DNA of 64,000 nt from Streptomyces sp. NBC_01429 (lineage in GTDB: Bacteria; Actinomycetota; Actinomycetes; Streptomycetales; Streptomycetaceae). The DNA is taken from positions 4,987,501-5,051,500 of the forward strand of contig NZ_CP109599.1 of assembly GCF_036231945.1 (NCBI RefSeq), written 5' to 3'. A program made the translations under genes and the position numbers. The notes beneath the pieces are model-generated. The model was not told the DNA's origin and made no database searches. It saw only the letters and a program-made list of their open reading frames with translations. Shown here piece by piece: positions 24,032 to 32,503 of this stretch. Numbering within the stretch: position 1 is the stretch's first letter; every line of letters begins with the position of its first letter.

Positions 24032-24447
24032 CCGCCTGGACCTGACGTGACCGCCGGGGGCTCCGCCGTTCACGGCGGGCCCGAGGACCACCGGCCGCGT
24101 TCCTGTCGCTGTCCATAGCGTCCAACTCGGGCACCACTTTTGTACACATGCGGCTCATGACGGCCCCCCGGTGGAGAGCGATAGCCTTGGGTCGTGATCA
24201 GCGCGATACGCCGTGGGGGCAGCGAAGCCCCCGGCCTGCGCCCGGAGCGCCACCGCGCCCGGGCGGCCGTTGGTCACCAGGAGCGACACGCCCTGGAACC
24301 CGGACTGGCGGCCAGAATTGGCCAATAACGCCCCGGACATCTCTCATCGCGGCATAACGTCGACTCAGACCGGAAACCCCGCGTCGTGGCGTTGTGTCGC
24401 TTCCTTCACCTACGTCACGCAATGGCGCGCGACAGGAGCCAGAGGAC
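24032..24447 (+). other. gdh upstream region
   Basis: No supported gene lies in this 416-bp gap. It contains a second copy of the 18-base sequence that spans the HAD stop codon (24039-24056), and a hairpin GGGGGC/GCCCCC at 24215-24232. The promoter of the glutamate dehydrogenase gene must be here or further upstream. Short open frames lack a ribosome site and codon bias. Confidence 0.4.
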
Positions 24448-27400
24448 ATGCAGACCAAGCTGGACGAAGCCAAGGCCGAGCTGCTCGAACAGGCGGCCCG
24501 GGCCGCTGAGAACAGCCCGGCGGGGGGTACGGGGGGGCCGGTCAACGGCCCCAGGAAGGACAACGCCTCGGCCGGGTCCCGCACCGCCGGCCACGGGGAG
24601 GGTCCAGCCGGTCAGGACGCGCTTCTGGCGTACCTCCAGCGCTACTACCTGCACACCGCTCCCGAGGACCTGGCGGGCCGCGACCCGCTCGACATCGTCG
24701 GCGCCGCGCTCTCCCACTACCGGCTCGCCGCGAGCCGCCCCCAGGGGACCGCCAGCGTCCGGGTGCACACCCCCACGGTCGAGGAGAACGGCTGGACGTG
24801 CAGCCACTCCGTCGTCGAGGTCGTCACCGACGACATGCCCTTCCTCGTGGACTCCGTCACCAACGAGCTGTCCCGGCAGAACCGCGGCATCCACGCGGTC
24901 ATCCACCCGCAGATCGTGGTGCGCCGCGACGTCGCCGGGAAGCTGATCGAGGTGCTCCCCGAGGGGACGGCCACCTCGGGCGAGCTGCCCCACGACGCGG
25001 TCACCGAGTCCTGGATCCATGTCGAGGTCGACCGCGAGACCGAGCGCGCCGACCTCAAGCAGATCACCTCCGACCTGCTGCGCGTCCTGTCCGACGTCCG
25101 CGAGACCGTCGAGGACTGGGAGAAGATGCGCGGCTCGGCGCTGCGCATCGCCGACGAACTGCCCAGCGAGCCCACGGCGGACGATCTGCGCGACCAGGAG
25201 GTCGAGGAGGCCCGTGAGCTGCTGCGCTGGCTCGCCGCCGACCACTTCACCTTCCTCGGCTACCGCGAGTACCAGCTGACCGACGGCGACGCCCTGTCCG
25301 CCGTGCCCGGCACCGGCCTCGGCGTGCTGCGCTCCGATCCGATCCACAGCGAGAGCGACGACCACCCGGTCAGCCCGTCCTTCAGCCGGCTGCCCGCCGA
25401 CGCCCGCGCCAAGGCCCGCGAGCACAAGCTGCTCGTCCTGACCAAGGCCAACAGCCGCGCCACCGTCCACCGGCCCGGCTACCTCGACTACGTCGGGGTC
25501 AAGAAGTTCGACGCCAAGGGCAACGTCATCGGGGAGCGGCGCTTCCTCGGGCTGTTCTCCTCCGCCGCGTACACCGAGTCCGTACGCCGGGTCCCGGTGA
25601 TCCGGCGCAAGGTCGCCGAGGTGCTGAAGGGCGCCGGCTTCTCGCCCAACAGCCACGACGGCCGCGACCTGCTCCAGATCCTGGAGACCTACCCGCGCGA
25701 CGAACTCTTCCAGACGCCCGTCGACGAACTCCGCTCGATCGTCACCAGCGTCCTCTACCTCCAGGAGCGCCGCAGGCTGCGGCTCTACCTCCGCCAGGAC
25801 GAGTACGGGCGCTACTACTCGGCGCTCGTCTACCTGCCGCGCGACCGCTACACCACCGGTGTCCGGCTGCGGCTCGTCGACATCCTGAAGGAGGAGCTGG
25901 GCGGGACCAGCGTCGACTTCACCGCCTGGAACACAGAATCGATTCTCTCCCGGCTGCACTTCGTCGTCCGGGTCCCCCGGGGCACCGAGCTGGCCAAGCT
26001 CACCGACGCCGACACGGACCGGATCGAGGCCCGCCTCGTCGCCGCCGCCCGCTCCTGGGCCGATGCCTTCGGCGAGGCGCTGAACGCCGAATGCGGCGAG
26101 GAGCGCGCGGCCGAACTGCTGCGCCGCTACGGCTCCGCCTTCCCCGAGGGGTACAAGGCCGACCACGCCCCGCGCGCCGCCGTGGCCGACCTGGTCCATC
26201 TGGAGGCCCTCGACAAGGCCGAGTCGGACTTCTCGCTCTCGCTGTACGAGCCGGTCGACGCCGGACCGGGCGAGCGGCGCTTCAAGATCTACCGCTCGGG
26301 CGAGCAGGTCTCCCTCTCCGCCGTCCTGCCGGTCCTCCAGCGGCTCGGCGTCGAGGTCGTCGACGAGCGCCCCTACGAGCTGCGCTGCTCGGACCGTACC
26401 CACGTCTGGATCTACGACTTCGGCCTGCGGCTGCCGCAGAGCGGGGCCGGGGGCGGCGACTACCTGACCGAGGACGACCGCGAGCGCTTCCAGCACGCCT
26501 TCGCCGCCGTCTGGACCGGAGCCGCCGAGAACGACGGCTTCAACTCCCTCGTCCTGGGGGCCGGTCTGGACTGGCGCCAGGCGATGGTGCTGCGCGCGTA
26601 CGCCAAGTACCTGCGCCAGTCGGGTTCGACGTTCAGCCAGGACTACATGGAGGACACCCTCCGCAACAACGTCCACACCACCCGGCTGCTGGTCTCCCTC
26701 TTCGAGGCCAGGATGGCGCCGGAGCGGCAGAGCGCCGGCATCGAGCTGACGGAAGCGATGCTGGAGGAGCTGGACGGAGCCCTCGACCAGGTGGCGAGCC
26801 TGGACGAGGACCGGATCCTGCGCTCCTTCCTCACCCTCATCAAGGCCACGCTGCGGACGAACTTCTTCCAGAAGCGGACGGACGGCCGGCAGCACGCCTA
26901 CGTGTCGATGAAGTTCGACCCGCAGGCCATCCCCGACCTCCCCGCGCCCCGCCCGGCGTACGAGATCTGGGTGTACTCCCCGCGCGTCGAGGGTGTCCAC
27001 CTGCGCTTCGGCAAGGTCGCGCGCGGCGGTCTGCGCTGGTCGGACCGGCGGGAGGACTTCCGTACGGAGATCCTGGGCCTGGTCAAGGCGCAGATGGTCA
27101 AGAACACCGTGATCGTGCCGGTCGGCGCCAAGGGCGGCTTCGTCGCCAAGCAGCTGCCCGATCCGGCCGCCGACCGGGACGCCTGGCTCGCCGAGGGCAT
27201 CGCCTCGTACAAGATCTTCATCTCGGCGCTGCTCGACATCACGGACAACATGGTCGCGGGCGAGGTCGTGCCCCCGGCCGACGTGGTCCGCCACGACGGG
27301 GACGACACCTATCTGGTCGTCGCCGCCGACAAGGGCACCGCCAGCTTCTCCGACATCGCCAACGACGTCGCGGTCTCCTACGACTTCTGGCTCGGCGACG

Positions 27401-29448
27401 CCTTCGCCTCCGGCGGCAGCGCCGGATACGACCACAAGGGCATGGGCATCACGGCGCGCGGCGCCTGGGAGTCCGTCAAGCGGCACTTCCGCGAGCGGGG
27501 CCACGACACGCAGACCGAGGACTTCACCGTCGTCGGCGTCGGCGACATGTCGGGCGACGTCTTCGGCAACGGGATGCTGCTCTCCGAGCACATCCGGCTC
27601 GTCGCGGCCTTCGACCACCGGCACATCTTCCTCGACCCGCACCCCGACGCGGCCACCTCCTACGCGGAGCGCCGCAGGCTGTTCGAGCTGCCGCGCTCCT
27701 CGTGGGCCGACTACGACAAGTCGCTGCTGTCGCAGGGCGGCGGGATCCACCCCCGTACCGCCAAGTCCATCCCGGTCAACGCGCATGTGCGCGAGGCCCT
27801 CGGCATCGAGCCCGGCATCACGAAGCTGACGCCCGCCGAGCTGATGAAGACGATCCTCCAGGCCCCCGTGGACCTGCTGTGGAACGGCGGCATCGGCACC
27901 TACGTCAAGGCGTCCACCGAGACGGACGCCGACGTCGGCGACAAGGCCAACGACGCGATCCGCGTCAACGGCGAGGACCTGCGCGTCAAGGTCGTCGGCG
28001 AGGGCGGCAACCTCGGGCTGACCCAGCTCGGCCGGATCGAGTTCGCCCGGCGCGGCGCCGGCGGCGACGGCGGCCGGATCAACACCGACGCCATCGACAA
28101 CAGCGCGGGCGTGGACACCTCCGACCACGAGGTGAACATCAAGATCCTGCTCAACGCCGTGGTCACCGAGGGCGACATGACCGTCAAGCAGCGCAACGCG
28201 CTGCTGGCGGAGATGACCGACGAGGTCGGCGCGCTCGTCCTGCGCAACAACTACGCGCAGAACACCGCGCTCGGCAACGCCGCCTCCCAGGCGCCCTCCC
28301 TGCTCCACGCGCACCAGCGCTTCATGCGCCGGCTGGTGCGGGACGGACACCTCGACAGGGCGCTGGAGTTCCTGCCCGCCGACCGGCAGGTCCGCGAGCT
28401 GCTCAGCTCGGGCAAGGGCCTCTCCCAGCCCGAGCTGGCCGTCCTGCTCGCCTACACCAAGATCACGGCGGCGGACGAGCTGATCCACACGGAGCTGCCC
28501 GACGACCCGTACCTGCGCAAGCTGCTGCACGCGTACTTCCCGCAGCCGCTGCGCGAGCGGTTCGCCGAGCAGATCGACGCGCACGCGCTGCGCCGCGAGA
28601 TCATCACGACGGTGCTGGTCAACGACACCGTCAACTCGGGCGGTTCGACCTTCCTGCACCGGCTGCGCGAGGAGACCGGGGCGTCGGTCGAGGAGATCGT
28701 ACGGGCGCAGACGGCGGCCCGGGGAATCTTCGGGCTGAGCGCCGTCTGGGACGCGGTCGAGGCGCTGGACAACCAGGTCGCTGCCGATGTCCAGACCCGG
28801 ATCAGGCTGCACTCGCGGCGGCTGGTCGAGCGCGGGACGCGCTGGCTGCTGGGCAACCGGCCGCAGCCGCTGGAGATCGCCGGGACCATCGAGTTCTTCG
28901 CGGCGGGCGTGGAGCGGGTCTGGGCGCAGCTGCCCACGATGCTGCGCGGCGCCGAGCTGGCGTGGTATCAGTCCATCCTGGCGGAGCTGACGGACGCGGG
29001 CGTTCCGGAGGAACTCGCCGTACGGGTGGCGGGCTTCTCGCCCGCCTTCCCGACGCTCGACATCGTGGCGATCGCGGACCGTACGGAGCAGGACCCGCTC
29101 TCCGTCGCCGAGGTGTACTACGACCTCGGGGACCGGCTGCGGATCACCCAGCTGATGGACCGGATCATCGAGCTGCCCCGCGCCGACCGCTGGCAGTCCA
29201 TGGCCCGCGCCTCCATCCGCGAGGATCTGTACGCGGCGCACGCGGCGCTGACGGCGGACGTGCTGGCGGTGGGCAACGGCAACTCGACGCCGGAGGAGCG
29301 GTTCACCGCGTGGGAGGAGAAGAACGCCGCGATCCTGGGCCGTTCGCGGTCCACGCTGGACGAGATCCAGGGCTCGGACGCGTTCGACCTGGCGAACCTG
29401 TCGGTCGCGATGCGGACGATGCGCACGCTGCTGCGGACGCACAGCTGA
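24448..29448 (+). CDS. gdh: NAD-specific glutamate dehydrogenase, 180-kDa class
   Basis: This 1666-residue enzyme oxidatively deaminates glutamate to 2-oxoglutarate and feeds carbon to the TCA cycle. The giant GDH-180 class was first characterised in S. clavuligerus, and the length fits it. The N-terminal half contains ACT-like regulatory regions (MPFLVDSVTNEL at about residue 130). The catalytic half carries LRWSDRREDFRTE, the substrate-lysine motif VPVGAKGGF, the Rossmann region VVGVGDMSGDVFGNGM and the GEGGNLGLTQLGRIE segment. ATG 24448 has AGGAG at 24434-24438; earlier in-frame codons lack support. The gene is monocistronic. Confidence 0.96.
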   Translation: MQTKLDEAKAELLEQAARAAENSPAGGTGGPVNGPRKDNASAGSRTAGHGEGPAGQDALLAYLQRYYLHTAPEDLAGRDPLDIVGAALSHYRLAASRPQGTASVRVHTPTVEENGWTCSHSVVEVVTDDMPFLVDSVTNELSRQNRGIHAVIHPQIVVRRDVAGKLIEVLPEGTATSGELPHDAVTESWIHVEVDRETERADLKQITSDLLRVLSDVRETVEDWEKMRGSALRIADELPSEPTADDLRDQEVEEARELLRWLAADHFTFLGYREYQLTDGDALSAVPGTGLGVLRSDPIHSESDDHPVSPSFSRLPADARAKAREHKLLVLTKANSRATVHRPGYLDYVGVKKFDAKGNVIGERRFLGLFSSAAYTESVRRVPVIRRKVAEVLKGAGFSPNSHDGRDLLQILETYPRDELFQTPVDELRSIVTSVLYLQERRRLRLYLRQDEYGRYYSALVYLPRDRYTTGVRLRLVDILKEELGGTSVDFTAWNTESILSRLHFVVRVPRGTELAKLTDADTDRIEARLVAAARSWADAFGEALNAECGEERAAELLRRYGSAFPEGYKADHAPRAAVADLVHLEALDKAESDFSLSLYEPVDAGPGERRFKIYRSGEQVSLSAVLPVLQRLGVEVVDERPYELRCSDRTHVWIYDFGLRLPQSGAGGGDYLTEDDRERFQHAFAAVWTGAAENDGFNSLVLGAGLDWRQAMVLRAYAKYLRQSGSTFSQDYMEDTLRNNVHTTRLLVSLFEARMAPERQSAGIELTEAMLEELDGALDQVASLDEDRILRSFLTLIKATLRTNFFQKRTDGRQHAYVSMKFDPQAIPDLPAPRPAYEIWVYSPRVEGVHLRFGKVARGGLRWSDRREDFRTEILGLVKAQMVKNTVIVPVGAKGGFVAKQLPDPAADRDAWLAEGIASYKIFISALLDITDNMVAGEVVPPADVVRHDGDDTYLVVAADKGTASFSDIANDVAVSYDFWLGDAFASGGSAGYDHKGMGITARGAWESVKRHFRERGHDTQTEDFTVVGVGDMSGDVFGNGMLLSEHIRLVAAFDHRHIFLDPHPDAATSYAERRRLFELPRSSWADYDKSLLSQGGGIHPRTAKSIPVNAHVREALGIEPGITKLTPAELMKTILQAPVDLLWNGGIGTYVKASTETDADVGDKANDAIRVNGEDLRVKVVGEGGNLGLTQLGRIEFARRGAGGDGGRINTDAIDNSAGVDTSDHEVNIKILLNAVVTEGDMTVKQRNALLAEMTDEVGALVLRNNYAQNTALGNAASQAPSLLHAHQRFMRRLVRDGHLDRALEFLPADRQVRELLSSGKGLSQPELAVLLAYTKITAADELIHTELPDDPYLRKLLHAYFPQPLRERFAEQIDAHALRREIITTVLVNDTVNSGGSTFLHRLREETGASVEEIVRAQTAARGIFGLSAVWDAVEALDNQVAADVQTRIRLHSRRLVERGTRWLLGNRPQPLEIAGTIEFFAAGVERVWAQLPTMLRGAELAWYQSILAELTDAGVPEELAVRVAGFSPAFPTLDIVAIADRTEQDPLSVAEVYYDLGDRLRITQLMDRIIELPRADRWQSMARASIREDLYAAHAALTADVLAVGNGNSTPEERFTAWEEKNAAILGRSRSTLDEIQGSDAFDLANLSVAMRTMRTLLRTHS

Positions 29449-29476
29449 CGCGTCGGCTGGGCGGTTGACCCAGCAC

Positions 29477-29520
29477 CCGTCCGGGCCGGGGCCTTCGGGC
29501 TCCGGCCCGGACGGGGTTTA
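29477..29520 (+). terminator. gdh terminator
   Basis: CCGTCCGGGCCGG (about 29477-29489) pairs with CCGGCCCGGACGG (29502-29514), followed by GGTTTA. The stem sits 30 bases after the gdh stop and its right arm merges into the tandem repeat array that follows. Confidence 0.75.
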
Positions 29521-29632
29521 GGGCGGACGGGGTTTCGGCCGGAGGGGGTTTAGGGCGGACGGTGTTTCGGGCGGACAGTGTTTCGCCCGGACGGGGTTTC
29601 GGCCCGAAAGGGCTCGGGCCCGGGACGGGTTT
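29509..29632. repeat. Tandem array with exact 16-bp period
   Basis: The core GGACGGGGTTT recurs at 29509, 29525, 29541 (GGAGGGGGTTT), 29557 (GGACGGTGTTT), 29573 (GGACAGTGTTT) and 29589, always 16 bases apart. A degenerate unit occupies the 29605 position and GGGACGGGTTT lies at about 29622. The array is non-coding and lies between gdh and the convergent small-gene operon. Confidence 0.85.
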
Positions 29633-29657
29633 CGGGCCTCCCGTACGTCCTGGCCCG

Positions 29658-29777
29658 TCAGCGCGCCGCGGTGATGACCAGCGCGGCCACGGCCGCCGCG
29701 CACGCGATCTGCGTCAGGGCCGTGGCGATCAGCGTGACCGTCACACGCCTGCGCCAGTGCCGGTCCCGGCCCGTCAC
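29658..29777 (-). CDS. Small single-pass membrane protein (39 residues)
   Basis: This tiny open frame has a short basic N-terminus (VTGRDRHWRRR) and a single hydrophobic helix (VTLIATALTQIACAAAVAALVIT), ending in two basic or small residues. The GTG at 29777 overlaps the TGA of the preceding gene as GTGA, the same four-base coupling used by every other junction of this operon, and that is the main support for it being real. No family is recognised. It could be a membrane anchor or regulator for the operon's other products. Confidence 0.5.
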   Translation of the reverse strand: MTGRDRHWRRRVTVTLIATALTQIACAAAVAALVITAAR

Positions 29778-30001
29778 CACGTCGACGCGCCGACGTAGGG
29801 GCGTACGGGCGTCTCCTGCGTGTGGTGTCCCATGGCCACCAGGCGTTCGACGCAGCACCGGCAGGCGTACAGGGGCGTCTCGCCGTACGGGCCGACCAGT
29901 TCGCCGACCCGGATCACCTGCACGCCGCCCCGGTCGCAGCGGAAGCAGTCGCCCAGCTGGACCGGGGCGTTGGTGTCGGCGGGGGCGTCCCAGGCCGTCA
30001 C
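29774..30001 (-). CDS. Small Cys-rich (zinc-binding-like) protein
   Basis: The 75-residue product contains LGDCFRCDRGGVQVIRVGELVG followed by PLYACRCCVERLVAMGH. The CxxC and CxCC pairs suggest a small zinc-bound fold. Similar short proteins with the sequence 'VQVIR.GE' and 'PLYACR.C' are common as hypothetical proteins in streptomycetes, often in regulatory or integrative settings. GTG 30001 overlaps the upstream stop by four bases. The longer open frame upstream is Arg/Pro low complexity and unlikely to be coding. Confidence 0.65.
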   Translation of the reverse strand: MTAWDAPADTNAPVQLGDCFRCDRGGVQVIRVGELVGPYGETPLYACRCCVERLVAMGHHTQETPVRPYVGASTW

Positions 30002-30399
30002 GGGCCTTCGGCCGTCCGGCTCCGGCTCCGGCTCCGGCTCTGGTCGAGGTTCCGGCACGGGCACGGGCAGGGCCGGGGGCCCGAGAGCGCCAGCGTGCGG
30101 GGCAGCGCCTGGACGTACGTCGTGCCCGCGCAGCGGTGCGGTGAGCGCAGCTCGAAGATGTCGGCGGCCAGGCACGGCGGGCACGGGGCGGGCACGCCGA
30201 CGCCGGACGGGTCGGACGGGTCGGACGCGTCGGCCGGGTCGGTTGCGTCGGACAGGTCGGACGGTTCGGACAGGTCGGACGGTTCGGGCTCCCCGAGGGG
30301 CGGGCCGTGCCACAGCATGGTCATCCCGCTCTCCTCGCACCGGGTGCCCGCGAGGTATCCGGCGGGCGTGTCGGGGCCGATGCCCGGCTCCCACGTCAT
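29998..30399 (-). CDS. Hypothetical protein with SDP/SDL repeats and Cys pairs
   Basis: The 133-residue protein has three parts. An N-terminal WEPGIGPDTPAGYLAGTRCEESG segment is followed by an acidic repeat of EPSDL/SDATDP-type units (about residues 37-67), and then by a Cys-bearing part (CPPCLAADIFELRSPHRCAG) with a low-complexity CPCPC and SRSRSRS tail. ATG 30399 overlaps the preceding TGA as ATGA. No known domain is recognised. The tail is encoded by tandem 'ggctcc' repeats and probably varies between strains. Confidence 0.6.
   Translation of the reverse strand: MTWEPGIGPDTPAGYLAGTRCEESGMTMLWHGPPLGEPEPSDLSEPSDLSDATDPADASDPSDPSGVGVPAPCPPCLAADIFELRSPHRCAGTTYVQALPRTLALSGPRPCPCPCRNLDQSRSRSRSRTAEGP
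30209..30290. repeat. In-frame 'gtcggac' tandem repeat
   Basis: Nine- to fifteen-base units built on 'gtcggacgg' repeat through 30209-30290 inside the coding region and encode the alternating Ser/Asp/Pro/Leu stretch. The units stay in frame. Simple-sequence expansions of this sort are prone to length change. Confidence 0.7.
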
Positions 30400-31046
30400 C
30401 GGGCCGCCCGTTCGGCCCGGCGCAGGACGGCGCCCTCGTCGCACAGATCGCCGCTGGTGCACGACGGACACGCGATGAGGTGGTCCAGCAGGTTCCGCCA
30501 GGCGTGCGCGTGGGGCAGCGCGGGGTTCTCCAGCCGTTCGGCCCCGGCGTGCAGTACGGTCGCGACGGCGTCCGGGACGCAGAGCCGGTCCGGGCTCTCC
30601 AGGGGCGTCGCCCAGTACGGGTCGGCCGAGCGCCGCGGCGTGGCGTCGACCCGGGGGACGGCCAGCCAGGCGCCGCGACCGAGTACCACGGCGTGCGGGG
30701 ACATCCACGTCTCGGTCGTCCGAGGCGGTACGAGGGCGTAGTACCACAGGTCGTGCCGGGAGATCACCGGCCCGTCGAGCGCGGCGGCCAACCCGGCGCG
30801 TACCCCGTCCTCGGCGGTGCTGCCGACGGCCGCGTGCACCAGGTCCGGGTGCATCTTGACGGCGTCGAACCGCCGCCCGGTCGGCAGCATCGCCGGGCGC
30901 CGCTCCTTCCAGTCCCGGAGCGGGATGTCCGGATCCTTGGCGGTCAGGGACAGCCACCGCGCGATGGCCTTCCGGGCCCGGGGCCCGGAACTCGCCGGAC
31001 GTGGAAGACGGTAGGGGCGGGTGGGTGCGCCGTGGGGATCGGACAT
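30396..31046 (-). CDS. Hypothetical protein, possibly primase-polymerase-like remnant
   Basis: The 216-residue protein is the first gene of the overlapping small-gene operon. ATG 31046 has GGAG six bases upstream. The middle (GRRFDAVKMHPDLVHAAVG ... HAVVLGRGAWLAVPRVDATP ... ATPLESPDRLCVPDAVATVL) loosely recalls the short N-terminal bifunctional primase-polymerase domains of actinobacteria, but I see no clear catalytic acidic triad. The C-terminus has CPSCTSGDLCDEGAVLRRAERAAR, another possible zinc site. Function is not assigned; the prim-pol resemblance is tentative. Confidence 0.65.
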   Translation of the reverse strand: MSDPHGAPTRPYRLPRPASSGPRARKAIARWLSLTAKDPDIPLRDWKERRPAMLPTGRRFDAVKMHPDLVHAAVGSTAEDGVRAGLAAALDGPVISRHDLWYYALVPPRTTETWMSPHAVVLGRGAWLAVPRVDATPRRSADPYWATPLESPDRLCVPDAVATVLHAGAERLENPALPHAHAWRNLLDHLIACPSCTSGDLCDEGAVLRRAERAAR

Positions 31047-31096
31047 GGTCGGCTCCAAGGGCCTCGTGGGTGCGTAGGGCCATGGTGGGAGCGCGG

Positions 31097-31134
31097 AAAA
31101 GCCCTGGCTATCACGGGATAGTGATAGCCAGGGC
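31097..31134 (-). terminator. Terminator of the XRE-type regulator gene
   Basis: A perfect inverted repeat with 14-bp arms (31101-31114 and 31121-31134) and a six-base centre lies between the regulator and the small-gene operon. Read on the minus strand the stem is followed by TTTT, which fits an intrinsic terminator. The arms include CTATCAC/GTGATAG, so an operator role is also possible. Confidence 0.75.
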
Positions 31135-31151
31135 CAGGGGGTTACGGTACG

Positions 31152-32336
31152 TCAGGCGCCCAGCCAGGAGCCGTATGAGAGGAAGCCGTCGGGCAGTTGG
31201 CGTTTCGCCGCTTCCAATCCGGCGTACGTCTCCCGGACCGTCGCGTGGTAACGCGCCTGCTGGGGAGCGGCCTTGCGGGCGGACAGCAGATTCGCGAACG
31301 CGGCGTCCAGGTCGCCCGTCCACATCTGCGCGCGGGCCAGCTCCGCATGGTGGTGGCTGCGCCGCGAGGCCGGCCAGCCGCGCGGCATGGTGACGGCCCG
31401 TCCGATCCGTGACGCGTCCTCGTACTGGTCCAGCTCGGCCGCCACCGAGACCCGGTGCACGGCCACATTGGTCGGTCCGAAGCTGAGCCAGTGGACCTCC
31501 GCCGCCTCGCCGGTGCCCCGGGCGATCTCGTCCGCCTGGTCGAGGTGGCTACCGGCCCGGGTCCTGTTCTGGGCCCGGCCCGCCATCACGGCCGCACCCA
31601 GGTGGAGTTGTCCGGTCACGACGTCCCGCTCGCGGCCCGTTTCGGCCTGCTCCAACGTCGTCAGACCGAGCGCCACCAGGCGCTCGCCCGTCCGGTACTG
31701 GCCCTCCCTGAGATAGGTCAGGGCGCGCATGTACCGGTACATCCCGCCGACCACCGCGTCCGATCCACGCTCCGCCGCCCAGTCCATGCGCGACAGCGCG
31801 ATCGACGCGAGGTCGTTGAACCCGAGCTTCGCCGCGACGTCGTAGGCCGTGCGGTACGTGCTCGCCAGCAGGAGCCACCCCTCGGTGGTCCCCGCCGTGT
31901 GCGCGGCGGTCGTCGCCTCCTGGATCAGACCGGCCACCTCACCGGCCGCCCTCTTGATCTCACCGGCGCGGACGATGACGAGGAGGTGGTCGGCGTCGTC
32001 GCTCAGGAGTTGGTGCGGGCGCGGGGTGATGTCCGGGTCCGGGCCGAGGTCGTACACGTCCAGGGCTTCCCGGATCGGCCTTATCAGAACGTCGAGTTCG
32101 TCGGCGCGCAGCTCGGTCACGTACGGCTGGCCGGTGATGGTCGCCACCTCGACCCGGAGGGCACGGGCGAGACTCGCGATGACGTGGGGGCTGGCGGGCA
32201 GCACGCCTTGCTCGGTCTTGGTGAGAGTGCTGTAGGGCACTGTTGAGAGGTCGGAGAGGGCACGCTGAGTGAGGTGTCTTTCCATGCGCAGACGTTTGAT
32301 GCGTGCGCCTGTGTGGTCATGGGGCAGGGCGTGCAT
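31152..32336 (-). CDS. XRE-family transcriptional regulator with TPR-like region
   Basis: The 394-residue protein begins with a helix-turn-helix of the XRE type (about residues 11-68: IKRLRMERHLTQRALSDLS, then VIASLARALRVEV). The remaining 300 residues are helical and Ala-rich, with repeated patterns such as GWLLLASTYRTAYDVAAKLG and HHAELARAQMWTGDLDAAF that look like TPR repeats. This architecture is common in streptomycetes, where such regulators sit next to small genes of unknown function. The operon downstream is separated by a terminator, so it is likely transcribed separately but may be the target. Confidence 0.85.
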   Translation of the reverse strand: MHALPHDHTGARIKRLRMERHLTQRALSDLSTVPYSTLTKTEQGVLPASPHVIASLARALRVEVATITGQPYVTELRADELDVLIRPIREALDVYDLGPDPDITPRPHQLLSDDADHLLVIVRAGEIKRAAGEVAGLIQEATTAAHTAGTTEGWLLLASTYRTAYDVAAKLGFNDLASIALSRMDWAAERGSDAVVGGMYRYMRALTYLREGQYRTGERLVALGLTTLEQAETGRERDVVTGQLHLGAAVMAGRAQNRTRAGSHLDQADEIARGTGEAAEVHWLSFGPTNVAVHRVSVAAELDQYEDASRIGRAVTMPRGWPASRRSHHHAELARAQMWTGDLDAAFANLLSARKAAPQQARYHATVRETYAGLEAAKRQLPDGFLSYGSWLGA

Positions 32337-32503
32337 ACAGGCTCCTGTTCTGACTCGACACCAGAACGGTACCCGCGCTCGGCCCGGCGGGTACAGGAAC
32401 CGAGGCGCGCACCACCCACCGGGGACGTCGGTCCGGCTGGCCGCACCACCCGCCGTGACGCCGCTCGCCGTAACTCCGCCCGCCGTAACTCCGTCCCGCC
32501 GCG

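Noticed and set aside
24415..29442. A 1675-codon minus-strand frame antisense to gdh.
   Set aside because: It is the reverse of a strongly conserved enzyme gene; the amino acid composition is artefactual.
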